45,071 nt of DNA, from the NCBI GenBank assembly GCA_937885345.1, contig CAKZZH010000083.1, forward strand, positions 1-45,071, given 5' to 3'. Source of the stretch: an uncultured Lachnospiraceae bacterium. GTDB taxonomy: Bacteria; Bacillota; Clostridia; Lachnospirales; Lachnospiraceae. Below the pieces are notes generated by a model. That model was not told the origin of the DNA and ran no database searches. It saw nothing but the letters and a program-made list of their open reading frames with translations. Below are positions 31,633-39,460 of the stretch, piece by piece. The translations under genes and the position numbers were made by a program. Each line of letters opens with the position of its first letter. The stretch's first letter is position 1.

Positions 31633-34260
31633 ATGAATTTTTTTTCTGTACTGTATACGCTTTTTATCGAACCGCTTGAACTGATTTTTGAAGTAATATT
31701 TTACGGAGCCAATTCGGTTATACATCTTCCTGCTATCTGCATAATCGTACTCAGCCTTGCCATGAATTTTATGGTGCTTCCGCTATACAAAAGAGCAGAT
31801 GCGCTTCAAGCGGAGGAAAAAGCGGCAGAAGAAATGATAAGGCCCGGGGAAAAGCACATAAAGAAAACATTTAAAGGCGATGAAAGGTTTATGGTCTTAA
31901 AAACATTTTATCGCCAGAATAACTACAAGCCTTATTATGCGCTGAAGGGTACCACATCGCTTCTTCTTGAGATACCCTTCTTTATTGCTGCATATAATTT
32001 CCTGTCCAATACAGATATGCTGTTCGGCGTATATCTTGGTCCGATCCGGGATCTCTCGGAGCCTGACGGACTGATCAAGATAGGCAGTTTGTCGATCAAT
32101 GTTCTTCCGATCCTTATGACCGCCATTAATATTGTGTCCTGTATTATTTATTCCGAGCATTTATCCCGTAAGAGTAAAATACAGCTCTATGCGATGGCGG
32201 GCTTCTTTATGATCTTTCTGTATCAATCCCCTTCGGGACTGGTATTTTACTGGACATTAAACAATATTTTCTCTCTTGTAAAAAATCTGATATTCAAATA
32301 TAAGAGCAAAAAACCGAAGAAAGTCAAAAAAGAGAAAAAGCCTCTGGGTATCGAAGTTAAGTACTGGCAATTCCTGATGTCGGGGATTTTTTGTACCCTG
32401 TTTCTCGGACTGCTTATACCATCGGCTGTGATTTCTTCTTCAACGGCAGAATTTATAAATATTAACACGCTGGCCTCGCCGTCCTATTATATAGTTCATG
32501 CATTGCTTATTTCCGTCGGTTTCTTTATTGTCTGGACATCTGTTATTTATTATTTTGCAAACAAAAAGGCGCGCGTATTTCTGACTGCGGGCTTTTATGT
32601 CTTGTCCGTATGGATCGTTCTTGATTATATGTTGTCCGGACTCGATATGGGAACACTTTCGGCACAACTTCAGTATGATGCCGAACCCGTATACGTAGCC
32701 GCCGATTATATCAAAAATACACTTATAATACTTGGCGGAGGCGCTTTGTGCGCAGTTATTTTCAGGTTCAAAAAAGAGATCATGAGTACACTTCTTATAG
32801 CAGGAGTTGTTGCCGTATCGGTTATGGGAATCAGGAATATGACCATTGTTAACAGGGAGTACAATGATGTTGTCGAGCTTGCTTCGAAGGATGATGATAC
32901 CCCGCAGCTCACACTTTCCGAAAACGGTAAAAATGTAATTGTGATCTTTATGGACAGAATGGTGGGGTATTATATTCCGTATATTTTTGAAGAAAAACCT
33001 GAATTAAAGGAAGTGTATGACGGATTTACATTTTACCCTCAGACTGTGAGCTTCGGACGAAACACCAATTACGGAGCGCCTCCTTTATACGGAGGATATG
33101 AATATATTCCGACGGAAATGAATAAGAGGGATGATGTTCTTCTTGCCGATAAACATGATGAATCGCTTAAAGTTATGCAGGTAATTTTTGATGAAGCCGG
33201 CTATGATGTCACCGTATGCGATCCGCCTTATGCGGGCTATAAACAGATACCGGATTTAAGTATCTATGATGATTATCCCGATATCAATACCTATATAACG
33301 ATCGGTAAATTCAACAACAATGAGGAAACTGTCGATTATGTACTTAAGCGAAATCTGTTTTGTTACAGCGTGTTTAAGTCCGCTCCTGTTTTGCTGCAGC
33401 AGCTTCTTTACGATAAAGGCAATTATTGTTCGACACCGGGTAACAACGATCCGTACAGTTCCAAGGTTCAGTCGCATAACGGTATGTCAAAAAGCGTGGG
33501 ATATGATTACGAGTTTTTGAAGAATCTGAATGTATTGTCAAATCTTCCTGCTATGTCAGACATTTCGGGTGATAGCGAGAATGCGTTTGTAATTCTTGGG
33601 AATGAGCTTACGCATCATCCTGTTCTGCTTAAGGAGCCTGAATATGTTCCGGAATATAATGTAAACAACAGCGCGATCGATGAGACCTTACGTATAAAAT
33701 ACCTTCCTGACGGCAGTTCAAAGGATTTCTATGATAATACCAATTATCCTCATTATCATGCCAATATGGCAACTATTATTGAACTTGGTAAATGGTTTGA
33801 GTACCTTAAAGAGAAGAATATATACGATAATTGCCGTATAATAATCGTTTCCGATCATGCCTGGCATTTGGGTGAACTCGCAGAAATGGAACAGGAATTT
33901 GAATATGATGATCCGGAGAGCGGCAAGAAGGAGACTATGACATTTGATCTCTCGGCATTCAACTGTACATTACTTGTCAAGGATTTTAATGCCAAGGGAT
34001 TCAGCATAGATGACACTTTTATGACAAATGCCGATGTTCCGACAATTGCTTTTAATGATTTGATCGACAATCCCGTCAATCCCTTTACGGGTAACGTTAT
34101 TGACAGTTCCTACAAAGAGACCGGAGTCATTGATGTTACGTACAGTGAGAACTGGCAGATCAGTAAAAATAAAGGATATAAATTCCTTCCTGAAAGGCAC
34201 TTTATTGTTAGCGGCGATATTTTTGATATGAATTCATGGAAGTATAACGGATTATATTAG
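31633..34260 (+). CDS. Fusion of YidC/Oxa1-like membrane domain and sulfatase-fold phosphotransferase domain
   Basis: Residues about 1-235 resemble YidC/Oxa1: a first helix region LSLAMNFMVLPLYKRAD, a charged cytoplasmic hairpin, LLLEIPFFIAAYNFLS and a C-terminal GLVFYWTLNNIFSLVKN helix. Where other YidC proteins carry the groove arginine, this one has Asn45. Residues about 245-425 hold several further membrane helices. Residues about 430-875 are an extracytoplasmic alkaline-phosphatase/sulfatase domain. Putative metal ligands are Asp441 (FMDRM), Asp741 and His742 (SDHAWH), the nucleophile is probably Thr478 in NTNYGAPPLYGG, and HHPVLL follows. The layout resembles LtaS-like phosphoglycerol transferases with a YidC module at the front. 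It is not the housekeeping yidC, which lies near rnpA. A CDP-glycerol-type transferase follows. Confidence 0.85.
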   Translation: MNFFSVLYTLFIEPLELIFEVIFYGANSVIHLPAICIIVLSLAMNFMVLPLYKRADALQAEEKAAEEMIRPGEKHIKKTFKGDERFMVLKTFYRQNNYKPYYALKGTTSLLLEIPFFIAAYNFLSNTDMLFGVYLGPIRDLSEPDGLIKIGSLSINVLPILMTAINIVSCIIYSEHLSRKSKIQLYAMAGFFMIFLYQSPSGLVFYWTLNNIFSLVKNLIFKYKSKKPKKVKKEKKPLGIEVKYWQFLMSGIFCTLFLGLLIPSAVISSSTAEFININTLASPSYYIVHALLISVGFFIVWTSVIYYFANKKARVFLTAGFYVLSVWIVLDYMLSGLDMGTLSAQLQYDAEPVYVAADYIKNTLIILGGGALCAVIFRFKKEIMSTLLIAGVVAVSVMGIRNMTIVNREYNDVVELASKDDDTPQLTLSENGKNVIVIFMDRMVGYYIPYIFEEKPELKEVYDGFTFYPQTVSFGRNTNYGAPPLYGGYEYIPTEMNKRDDVLLADKHDESLKVMQVIFDEAGYDVTVCDPPYAGYKQIPDLSIYDDYPDINTYITIGKFNNNEETVDYVLKRNLFCYSVFKSAPVLLQQLLYDKGNYCSTPGNNDPYSSKVQSHNGMSKSVGYDYEFLKNLNVLSNLPAMSDISGDSENAFVILGNELTHHPVLLKEPEYVPEYNVNNSAIDETLRIKYLPDGSSKDFYDNTNYPHYHANMATIIELGKWFEYLKEKNIYDNCRIIIVSDHAWHLGELAEMEQEFEYDDPESGKKETMTFDLSAFNCTLLVKDFNAKGFSIDDTFMTNADVPTIAFNDLIDNPVNPFTGNVIDSSYKETGVIDVTYSENWQISKNKGYKFLPERHFIVSGDIFDMNSWKYNGLY

Positions 34261-34280
34261 GCGATATTTGGAGGTCGAAA

Positions 34281-35513
34281 ATGCAATATAGAATATTAGT
34301 GTATATAGACCCCGGAACAGGCAGTATGCTTTTTACGATCCTGATAGGCGTACTCGGAGCTCTATTTTATTTTTTCAGAGGTCTGATCATGAAGATCAGG
34401 TTCAAGATGTCCGGCGGTAAACAATCACGTGATGATAATGCTCTTTCATTGGTGCTTTTTGCAGATCATAAGAGATATTGGAATGTATTTGAACCGGTTT
34501 GCGATGAACTTGAAAGCAGGGGTATCGAAGCTGTATATATGACCGCATCTGAAGATGATCCTGCATTATCCAAGTCTTATGAACATATTAAAACCGAGTA
34601 TATCGGAAGTGGTAATAAAGCATATGCGAGGCTTAATATGCTAAGAGCAAAGGTGCTTGTTGCCACAACGCCTCAGCTTGACGTGCTTCAGTGGAAGAGG
34701 TCAAGAGAAGTAAAATACTATATTCATATTTTACATATGCCCAACGACCCGACGCTTTACAGGATATACGCTCTTGATTATTTTGACGCGGTTATGCTTT
34801 CGGGCAGGTACCAGAAAGATCAGATTCGTAAACTTGAGAGGCTGAGAAACCTTCCCGAAAAAGATATTGAGATCGTAGGCATTCCTTATATGGACAGGAT
34901 CGCTGACAGGGTTGCCTTAAGTAATGCTGAGGGCTCTGCGCCTTCTCATAAACGCACGGTCCTTCTTGCTCCTTCATGGGGCGAGAGCGGTATTTTATCG
35001 AAGTTTGGAAGCGTGTTCATTGACGCTCTTATCGGGACCGGTTACAGAATAATCATCAGACCTCATCCCCAGTCATATACTGCGGAAAAGGAAATGATAG
35101 ATTCGCTTATGGCTCAATATCCCGATGGGGAAAATATCAGTTGGAACAGAGACAATGATAATTTTTTTGTTCTCAAAGAATCCGATATTCTGATCTCCGA
35201 TTTCTCCGGAATCTTTTTTGAGTATGCAATGGCCTTTGACAAGCCGGTGATCTATACGGAAACTCATTTTGACAAAAGCCCGTATGATGCTTACTGGCTT
35301 GAGGAAGAACCTTGGACCTTCAGGATCCTTCCCGAGATCGGTGAAGAGTTGAATGAATCCAATTTTAAAGATATTAAATCTCTTATCGACAGGTGTATTG
35401 AAGAGCCGCGATTTGCCAAAGGAAGAGATAAAGCAAGAGAAGAGACCTGGATGTATAGAGGTGAAGGTGCTAAAAGAGCGGTGGATTTTATTGGGAAATA
35501 TATAAATATGTGA
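34281..35513 (+). CDS. CDP-glycerol glycerophosphotransferase family protein (TagB/TagF-like)
   Basis: This 410-residue protein has an N-terminal hydrophobic segment (IDPGTGSMLFTILIGVLG, about residues 10-35) and a GT-B type domain. It carries the family signature PHPQS and, further on, SDFSGIFFEYAMAFDKPVIYT. CDP-glycerol glycerophosphotransferases add glycerol-phosphate units to teichoic-acid-like polymers at the inner membrane face. The ATG at 34281 follows a GGAGG site. It lies 20 bases after the YidC-sulfatase fusion, so the two should be co-transcribed; a shared surface polymer or its modification is a reasonable inference. The exact donor (CDP-glycerol, CDP-ribitol or other) is unknown. 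Confidence 0.85.
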   Translation: MQYRILVYIDPGTGSMLFTILIGVLGALFYFFRGLIMKIRFKMSGGKQSRDDNALSLVLFADHKRYWNVFEPVCDELESRGIEAVYMTASEDDPALSKSYEHIKTEYIGSGNKAYARLNMLRAKVLVATTPQLDVLQWKRSREVKYYIHILHMPNDPTLYRIYALDYFDAVMLSGRYQKDQIRKLERLRNLPEKDIEIVGIPYMDRIADRVALSNAEGSAPSHKRTVLLAPSWGESGILSKFGSVFIDALIGTGYRIIIRPHPQSYTAEKEMIDSLMAQYPDGENISWNRDNDNFFVLKESDILISDFSGIFFEYAMAFDKPVIYTETHFDKSPYDAYWLEEEPWTFRILPEIGEELNESNFKDIKSLIDRCIEEPRFAKGRDKAREETWMYRGEGAKRAVDFIGKYINM

Positions 35514-35543
35514 TTTAAAATGATTTGATCAAAATATATTGCA

Positions 35544-35567
35544 TTGTCAAGCAAAAATACTTGACAA
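35544..35567 (+). promoter_or_regulatory. Inverted repeat overlapping the ylxM-ffh promoter
   Basis: TTGTCAAG (35544-35551) and CTTGACAA (35560-35567) are perfectly complementary with an 8-base gap. The right arm contains the -35 element. This is operator-like, but no regulator is identified. A TTTGATCAAA palindrome lies just upstream, near 35524-35533. Confidence 0.5.
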
Positions 35568-35589
35568 CTATTTTCCGTTGTTGTATTAT
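35561..35589 (+). promoter_or_regulatory. Promoter for ylxM-ffh
   Basis: TTGACA (35561-35566), 17 bases, TATTAT (35584-35589). The leader downstream contains a short hairpin TGCGCC/GGCGCA and no terminator. Confidence 0.8.
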
Positions 35590-35647
35590 GACGCTTGTGT
35601 GAGTGCGCCCTTGTCGATCGGCGCAGGAATGTATCGTGGGATGATCA

Positions 35648-35980
35648 ATGGAAAGATTTGTTGAACAGACTTATTTATATGACTTCTATGGAGAACTGCT
35701 GACGCAGCATCAGAGGCAGATTTATAATGATTATGTTCTTGATAATCTGTCCATCAGTGAGATTGCCGATGAAAATGGTATTTCAAGGCAGGCAGTACAT
35801 GATCAGATTAAGAAGATAGACAGGATTCTTGCCGGTTATGAAGAGAAGCTTCATCTGGTTGAGAAATTCATTGATATTAAAGGCTATGCCGGTGATATAG
35901 CAAGGATCGCAAAGGAACTTGGCGGCGATGAAGGCAGGAAGATCATTGAACTTGCCAGATCGATCGATAAAGAGCTTTGA
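35648..35980 (+). CDS. ylxM: YlxM family helix-turn-helix protein
   Basis: This 110-residue UPF0122/YlxM protein is encoded directly upstream of ffh in most Firmicutes. It has the sigma-70 region-4-like helix-turn-helix: LTQHQRQIYNDYVLDNLSIS followed by EIADENGISRQAVHDQIKK. A C-terminal helical part follows. YlxM proteins are thought to modulate SRP function. The conserved position before ffh confirms the call. The spacing to ffh is 64 bases, so the genes probably share one transcript. Confidence 0.94.
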   Translation: MERFVEQTYLYDFYGELLTQHQRQIYNDYVLDNLSISEIADENGISRQAVHDQIKKIDRILAGYEEKLHLVEKFIDIKGYAGDIARIAKELGGDEGRKIIELARSIDKEL

Positions 35981-36044
35981 CCGGACGCAGGACGGTATTT
36001 TTTCGGACACCGTCAGGTATTGTTTCATTTTTTTGGAGTAATTT

Positions 36045-37394
36045 ATGGCATTTGATAGTTTGACCGAGAAACTGCAAAACATATTTAAGAACCTTCGCGG
36101 TAAGGGCAAGCTTTCCGAGAGCGATGTCAAGGAAGCCATGAAGGAAGTTAAAATGGCACTTCTCGAGGCGGACGTTAATTTTAAGGTTGTTAAGAATTTC
36201 GTTGCGACTTGTTCAGAAAGAGCTGTCGGTGAAGAGGTTATGAATTCTCTTACGCCCGGACAGATGGTTATCAAGATCGTCAACGAGGAAATGGTTTCCC
36301 TTATGGGAAGCGAAACAACAGAGATTCAGCTTAATCACAGCGGAATGACGATCGTGCTTATGGCAGGTCTTCAAGGTGCCGGTAAAACAACCACAACGGC
36401 CAAACTTGCTGCCAAGATTAAGGCAAAAGGCAAGAGACCGCTGCTTGTTGCCTGTGATGTATACAGACCCGCTGCCGTTAAGCAGTTGCAGGTTAACGGC
36501 GAAAAGGTCGGTATTCCTGTTTTTGAACGGGGTACGGATATTAAGCCCACACAGATCGTTGCCGAGGCGATCGAATATGCCAAGGACAATAATTATAATG
36601 TACTTATACTTGATACGGCCGGACGTCTTCATGTTGATGAGGAAATGATGAATGAGCTTAAGGATATCAAAGCGCAGTTTAAGGTCGATCAGACGCTCCT
36701 TGTTGTGGATGCCATGACAGGTCAGGACGCGGTTAATGTAGCCTCGCCTTTCAATGATGTTATCGGTGTCGACGGCATCGTTCTTACCAAAATGGACGGT
36801 GATACAAGAGGCGGTGCCGCTCTTTCGATCAAAGCGGTTACGGGCAAACCTATTCTGTATGTCGGTATGGGCGAGAAACTGGATGATCTTGAGCAGTTCT
36901 ATCCTGACAGAATGGCTTCAAGAATCCTTGGAATGGGCGATGTTCTGACGCTTATCGAAAAGGCTCAGTCCGATGTGGATGAAGCATCAGCCAAGGAAAT
37001 GAGCAGGAAGCTCAAGAAGGGCGATTTTGATTTTAATGATTATCTTGAGTCTTTCCGCCAGATGCGTAAAATGGGTGGTCTCGGTAAAATAATGGGCATG
37101 ATGCCCGGCTTTGGCGGTATGAGTTCATCCCAGCTTAAGAATGCCGCAGATAATGTTGATGACAAGCAGATTGAACGTATAGAAGCAATCATTTATTCAA
37201 TGACCGCTAAGGAAAGAGCCAACCCCAAGCTCCTCAATCCTTCCCGTAAGAACAGGATCGCGAAGGGAGCAGGAGTTGACATAGCCGAAGTTAACAGGCT
37301 TGTCAAGCAGCAGGAACAGATGAAACAGATGATGAAGCAGATGCCCGGAATGATGAAGGGTTTCGGTAAGAGGAGGGGCGGCTTTCCGTTCTAG
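36045..37394 (+). CDS. ffh: Signal recognition particle protein Ffh
   Basis: Ffh binds the SRP RNA and signal sequences and delivers ribosomes to FtsY at the membrane. The 449-residue protein has the N domain, a G domain with GLQGAGKTTTTAKLA, DTAGR and TKMDGDTRGG, and the M domain with Met-rich KIMGMMPGFGG and MKQMMKQMPGMMKG. Length is normal. It follows ylxM and leads the rpsP-khpA-rimM-trmD group, as in other Firmicutes. No SRP RNA gene was found in the window. Confidence 0.98.
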   Translation: MAFDSLTEKLQNIFKNLRGKGKLSESDVKEAMKEVKMALLEADVNFKVVKNFVATCSERAVGEEVMNSLTPGQMVIKIVNEEMVSLMGSETTEIQLNHSGMTIVLMAGLQGAGKTTTTAKLAAKIKAKGKRPLLVACDVYRPAAVKQLQVNGEKVGIPVFERGTDIKPTQIVAEAIEYAKDNNYNVLILDTAGRLHVDEEMMNELKDIKAQFKVDQTLLVVDAMTGQDAVNVASPFNDVIGVDGIVLTKMDGDTRGGAALSIKAVTGKPILYVGMGEKLDDLEQFYPDRMASRILGMGDVLTLIEKAQSDVDEASAKEMSRKLKKGDFDFNDYLESFRQMRKMGGLGKIMGMMPGFGGMSSSQLKNAADNVDDKQIERIEAIIYSMTAKERANPKLLNPSRKNRIAKGAGVDIAEVNRLVKQQEQMKQMMKQMPGMMKGFGKRRGGFPF

Positions 37395-37414
37395 AAGAGC
37401 TTCGGCAGTGAAAG

Positions 37415-37430
37415 GAACGGATCACCGTTC
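37415..37430 (+). repeat. Short hairpin in the ffh-rpsP gap
   Basis: GAACGG (37415-37420), ATCA and CCGTTC (37425-37430). No T-run follows, so it is not a terminator. The rest of the 133-base gap has no promoter I would defend. Confidence 0.35.
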
Positions 37431-37527
37431 ATTAATAAGGCGATAACGCGTATGATCTTGCGGATATGGCATAGCATAACAGCGTTACACATATATTTTT
37501 ATATTTTTCAGGAGGTGAAAAAGCAAA

Positions 37528-37770
37528 ATGGTTAAGATCAGATTAAGAAGAATGGGACAGAAGAAGGCACCTTTTTATAGAATAGTTGTAGCTGACTCAA
37601 GAAGCCCCAGAGACGGAAGATTCATCGAGGAGATCGGTACATACGATCCCAACAGTGATCCCAGCGTGATCAAGGTTGATGAAGAGGCAGCAAAGAAATG
37701 GTTCGCATCAGGTGCACAGCCTACAGAGAGAGTTGAGAAGATTCTCAAGCAGGCAGGTATCGAAAAGTAA
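37528..37770 (+). CDS. rpsP: 30S ribosomal protein S16
   Basis: Complete 80-residue S16: MVKIRLRRMGQKKAPFYRIVV at the N-terminus, DSRSPRDGRFIEEIGTYDP in the middle and GAQPTERVEKILKQAG at the end. It follows a strong AGGAGGTG ribosome site. It leads the khpA-rimM-trmD group, the standard order in Firmicutes. Confidence 0.98.
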   Translation: MVKIRLRRMGQKKAPFYRIVVADSRSPRDGRFIEEIGTYDPNSDPSVIKVDEEAAKKWFASGAQPTERVEKILKQAGIEK

Positions 37771-37791
37771 TTTACTCAGGAGGCGAAGCTT

Positions 37792-38019
37792 ATGAAGGAA
37801 CTTGTTGAAGTTATCGCAAAAGCGCTTGTTGACAATCCTGATGAAGTAGTAGTTACCGAGACTGTAAAAGGGAACAGCATTGTGATACAGCTTAATGTTG
37901 CCGAGTCCGATATGGGCAAGGTGATCGGAAGAGAAGGCAGAATCGCCAAGTCTATCCGCGCGGTAGTAAAGGCTGCTGCAACAAAGGAAAACAAGAAAGT
38001 AATTGTTGATATTCAGTAA
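37792..38019 (+). CDS. khpA: KH-domain RNA-binding protein KhpA (YlqC)
   Basis: This 75-residue single KH domain contains the GxxG loop in DMGKVIGREGRIAKSIRAVVKA. It is the small KhpA protein that pairs with KhpB/EloR in RNA binding and cell-elongation control in several Firmicutes. The position between rpsP and rimM is the usual one. An AGGAGG site lies just before the ATG. Confidence 0.95.
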   Translation: MKELVEVIAKALVDNPDEVVVTETVKGNSIVIQLNVAESDMGKVIGREGRIAKSIRAVVKAAATKENKKVIVDIQ

Positions 38020-38025
38020 TATCAC

Positions 38026-38047
38026 CGGCCCGCTAAGTAGCGGGCCG
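38026..38047 (+). terminator. GC-rich hairpin between khpA and rimM (possible attenuator)
   Basis: CGGCCCGCTA (38026-38035) and TAGCGGGCCG (38038-38047) are perfectly complementary. A weak U-tract (TATTTATC) follows. It could partially terminate and lower rimM-trmD expression relative to rpsP. Confidence 0.55.
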
Positions 38048-38071
38048 TATTTATCAGACGGAGAAGAATAT

Positions 38072-38596
38072 TTGGAAGAAAGATTCAGAGTGGGTGTGAT
38101 AACCCAGACACACGGGATAGCCGGAGAAGTAAAGGTTTTTCCGACGACCGAGGATCCTGCCCGTTTTAAAATACTTAAAGAGTGTTATATAGTGCCGGTC
38201 GATAATCCTAAGATTACCGAGATGAAGGCACATATCTCGGGCGTAAAATTCTTTAAGAATATGGTTATCCTAAGGTTTAAAGAATTTATAAACATCAATG
38301 AAATCGAGCCCTATGTTAAATGCGAACTGTGGATCGATCGCGAGCAGGCAATCCCGCTTGAAGAAGGACAGTTCTATATTGCCGATGTTATAGGCTTTGA
38401 TGTTGTTGATGATGAAGGCAATCGCATCGGTAAGCTTACGGATGTCCTTGATAATCCTGCAAATGATATATATGAGATAACGGGCGATGACGGACATGTA
38501 TATCTGTTTCCGGGCATAAAGGAGTGCATACTCGGTCCGGACATGGATAATAAAATATTGCATGTTCATGTACTTGACGGACTTATGGATTTATAA
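38072..38596 (+). CDS. rimM: Ribosome maturation factor RimM
   Basis: RimM helps 16S rRNA processing and assembly of the 30S head. The 174 residues have the N-terminal RimM domain (FRVGVITQTHGIAGEVKVFPTTEDPARF) and a PRC-barrel domain with EGQFYIADVIGFDVVDDEGNR. The start is an unusual TTG at 38072, chosen because GGAGAAG precedes it at 5-6 bases and it gives the usual MEERF-type N-terminus. An upstream in-frame TTG at 38003 would start within khpA and read through the hairpin. It is followed by trmD 11 bases after its stop. Confidence 0.95.
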   Translation: MEERFRVGVITQTHGIAGEVKVFPTTEDPARFKILKECYIVPVDNPKITEMKAHISGVKFFKNMVILRFKEFININEIEPYVKCELWIDREQAIPLEEGQFYIADVIGFDVVDDEGNRIGKLTDVLDNPANDIYEITGDDGHVYLFPGIKECILGPDMDNKILHVHVLDGLMDL

Positions 38597-38607
38597 CGGA
38601 GAAGAAT

Positions 38608-39330
38608 ATGATCAATTTTCATGTGCTTACGCTTTTTCCCGAAATGGTTCTGAATGCACTGAATACGAGTATTATCGGAAGAGCGGTATCAAATAACATA
38701 ATTACGCTTTGCGCGACGGACATAAGAGATTTCAGTGAAAATAAGCATCTTCGCGTTGATGATTATCCGTATGGCGGCGGCGCAGGAATGGTAATGCAGC
38801 CCGGCCCCGTATATAAGGCATATGAACACGCTTTATCATACATGAAATCCGCCCCCAGAGTTATTTATCTTACACCTCAGGGTAAGACCTTTGATCAGAA
38901 TATGGCAAGGGAATTTGCTTTGTCGGGTGATCTTATATTTCTATGCGGTCATTATGAAGGCATTGATGAGAGAGTGCTTGAAGAGATCGTGACGGATAAT
39001 GTTTCGATCGGGGATTATGTTCTTACCGGCGGTGAACTTGCGGCAATGGTGATGATAGATGCAATAAGCCGTATGGTTCCCGGCGTTCTTTCAAATGATG
39101 AATCCGGCGAATTTGAAACCTTTCATGACAATCTTCTTGAATATCCGCAGTATACCAGACCGGAAGAATTCCACGGACGTAAGGTGCCGGCTGTTCTTTT
39201 ATCCGGACACCATGCCAATATAGAAAAGTGGAGAAGACAGCAGTCACTTCTTCGCACAAAGAAAGCAAGGCCTGATCTTTTTGCAAGGGTTAAGCTTAGT
39301 GATGAGGATAATGAGTTTTTAAAAAGCTGA
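38608..39330 (+). CDS. trmD: tRNA (guanine(37)-N(1))-methyltransferase TrmD
   Basis: This 240-residue SPOUT-class methyltransferase modifies G37 of tRNAs and so prevents frameshifting. The N-terminus is MINFHVLTLFPEMV. The DDYPYGGGAGMVMQP loop, the knot motif GHYEGIDERV and SIGDYVLTGGELAA are all present. The C-terminal part has YTRPEEFHGRKVPAVLLSGHH. In most Firmicutes rplS follows directly; here an AT-rich cassette of about 3.5 kb lies between. Confidence 0.98.
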   Translation: MINFHVLTLFPEMVLNALNTSIIGRAVSNNIITLCATDIRDFSENKHLRVDDYPYGGGAGMVMQPGPVYKAYEHALSYMKSAPRVIYLTPQGKTFDQNMAREFALSGDLIFLCGHYEGIDERVLEEIVTDNVSIGDYVLTGGELAAMVMIDAISRMVPGVLSNDESGEFETFHDNLLEYPQYTRPEEFHGRKVPAVLLSGHHANIEKWRRQQSLLRTKKARPDLFARVKLSDEDNEFLKS

Positions 39331-39332
39331 CT

Positions 39333-39410
39333 TTTTATGATGCTTTTCATAAGAACCTTTTATATTGTGCAGGCGTGATCCTGGAATATAAAAAGAAATT
39401 TGACTTTTGA
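39333..39410 (+). pseudogene. 3' remnant of a paralogue of the 39856-40332 membrane protein gene
   Basis: Read in the frame of base 39333, this piece gives FYDAFHKNLLYCAGVILEYK followed by KKFDF and a TGA stop at 39408-39410. The end of the intact gene at 39856-40332 reads RYDAFHK-TVTFQMG-AGVILEYKK. The shared YDAFHK and AGVILEYKK blocks, with a two-residue deletion between, and matching DNA (GATCCTGGAATATAAAAA versus AATCCTGGAATATAAAAA) show common origin. No start codon or 5' part is left; it begins straight after the trmD stop codon. The promoter of the following lipoprotein gene overlaps its end. Confidence 0.85.
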
Positions 39411-39427
39411 ATGCTGCTTGATATAAT
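39400..39427 (+). promoter_or_regulatory. Promoter of the lipoprotein/ABC cassette
   Basis: TTGACT (39400-39405), a 16-base spacer and TATAAT (39422-39427). It partly overlaps the pseudogene stop and lies 33 bases before the lipoprotein start. Confidence 0.65.
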
Positions 39428-39460
39428 AAAATTGTGTTTTAAATAAGGGGGTGTTTATTG

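Noticed and set aside
31633..32350. The N-terminal domain as the housekeeping YidC
   Set aside because: It is fused to a sulfatase-fold domain, lacks the groove arginine and is not next to rnpA/rpmH.
35590..35647. SRP RNA (ffs) in the ylxM leader
   Set aside because: The segment is far too short and lacks the conserved GGAA-tetraloop helix.
38003..38071. Upstream TTG start for rimM at 38003
   Set aside because: It would begin within khpA and cross the GC-rich hairpin; the TTG at 38072 has a good ribosome site and the normal N-terminus.
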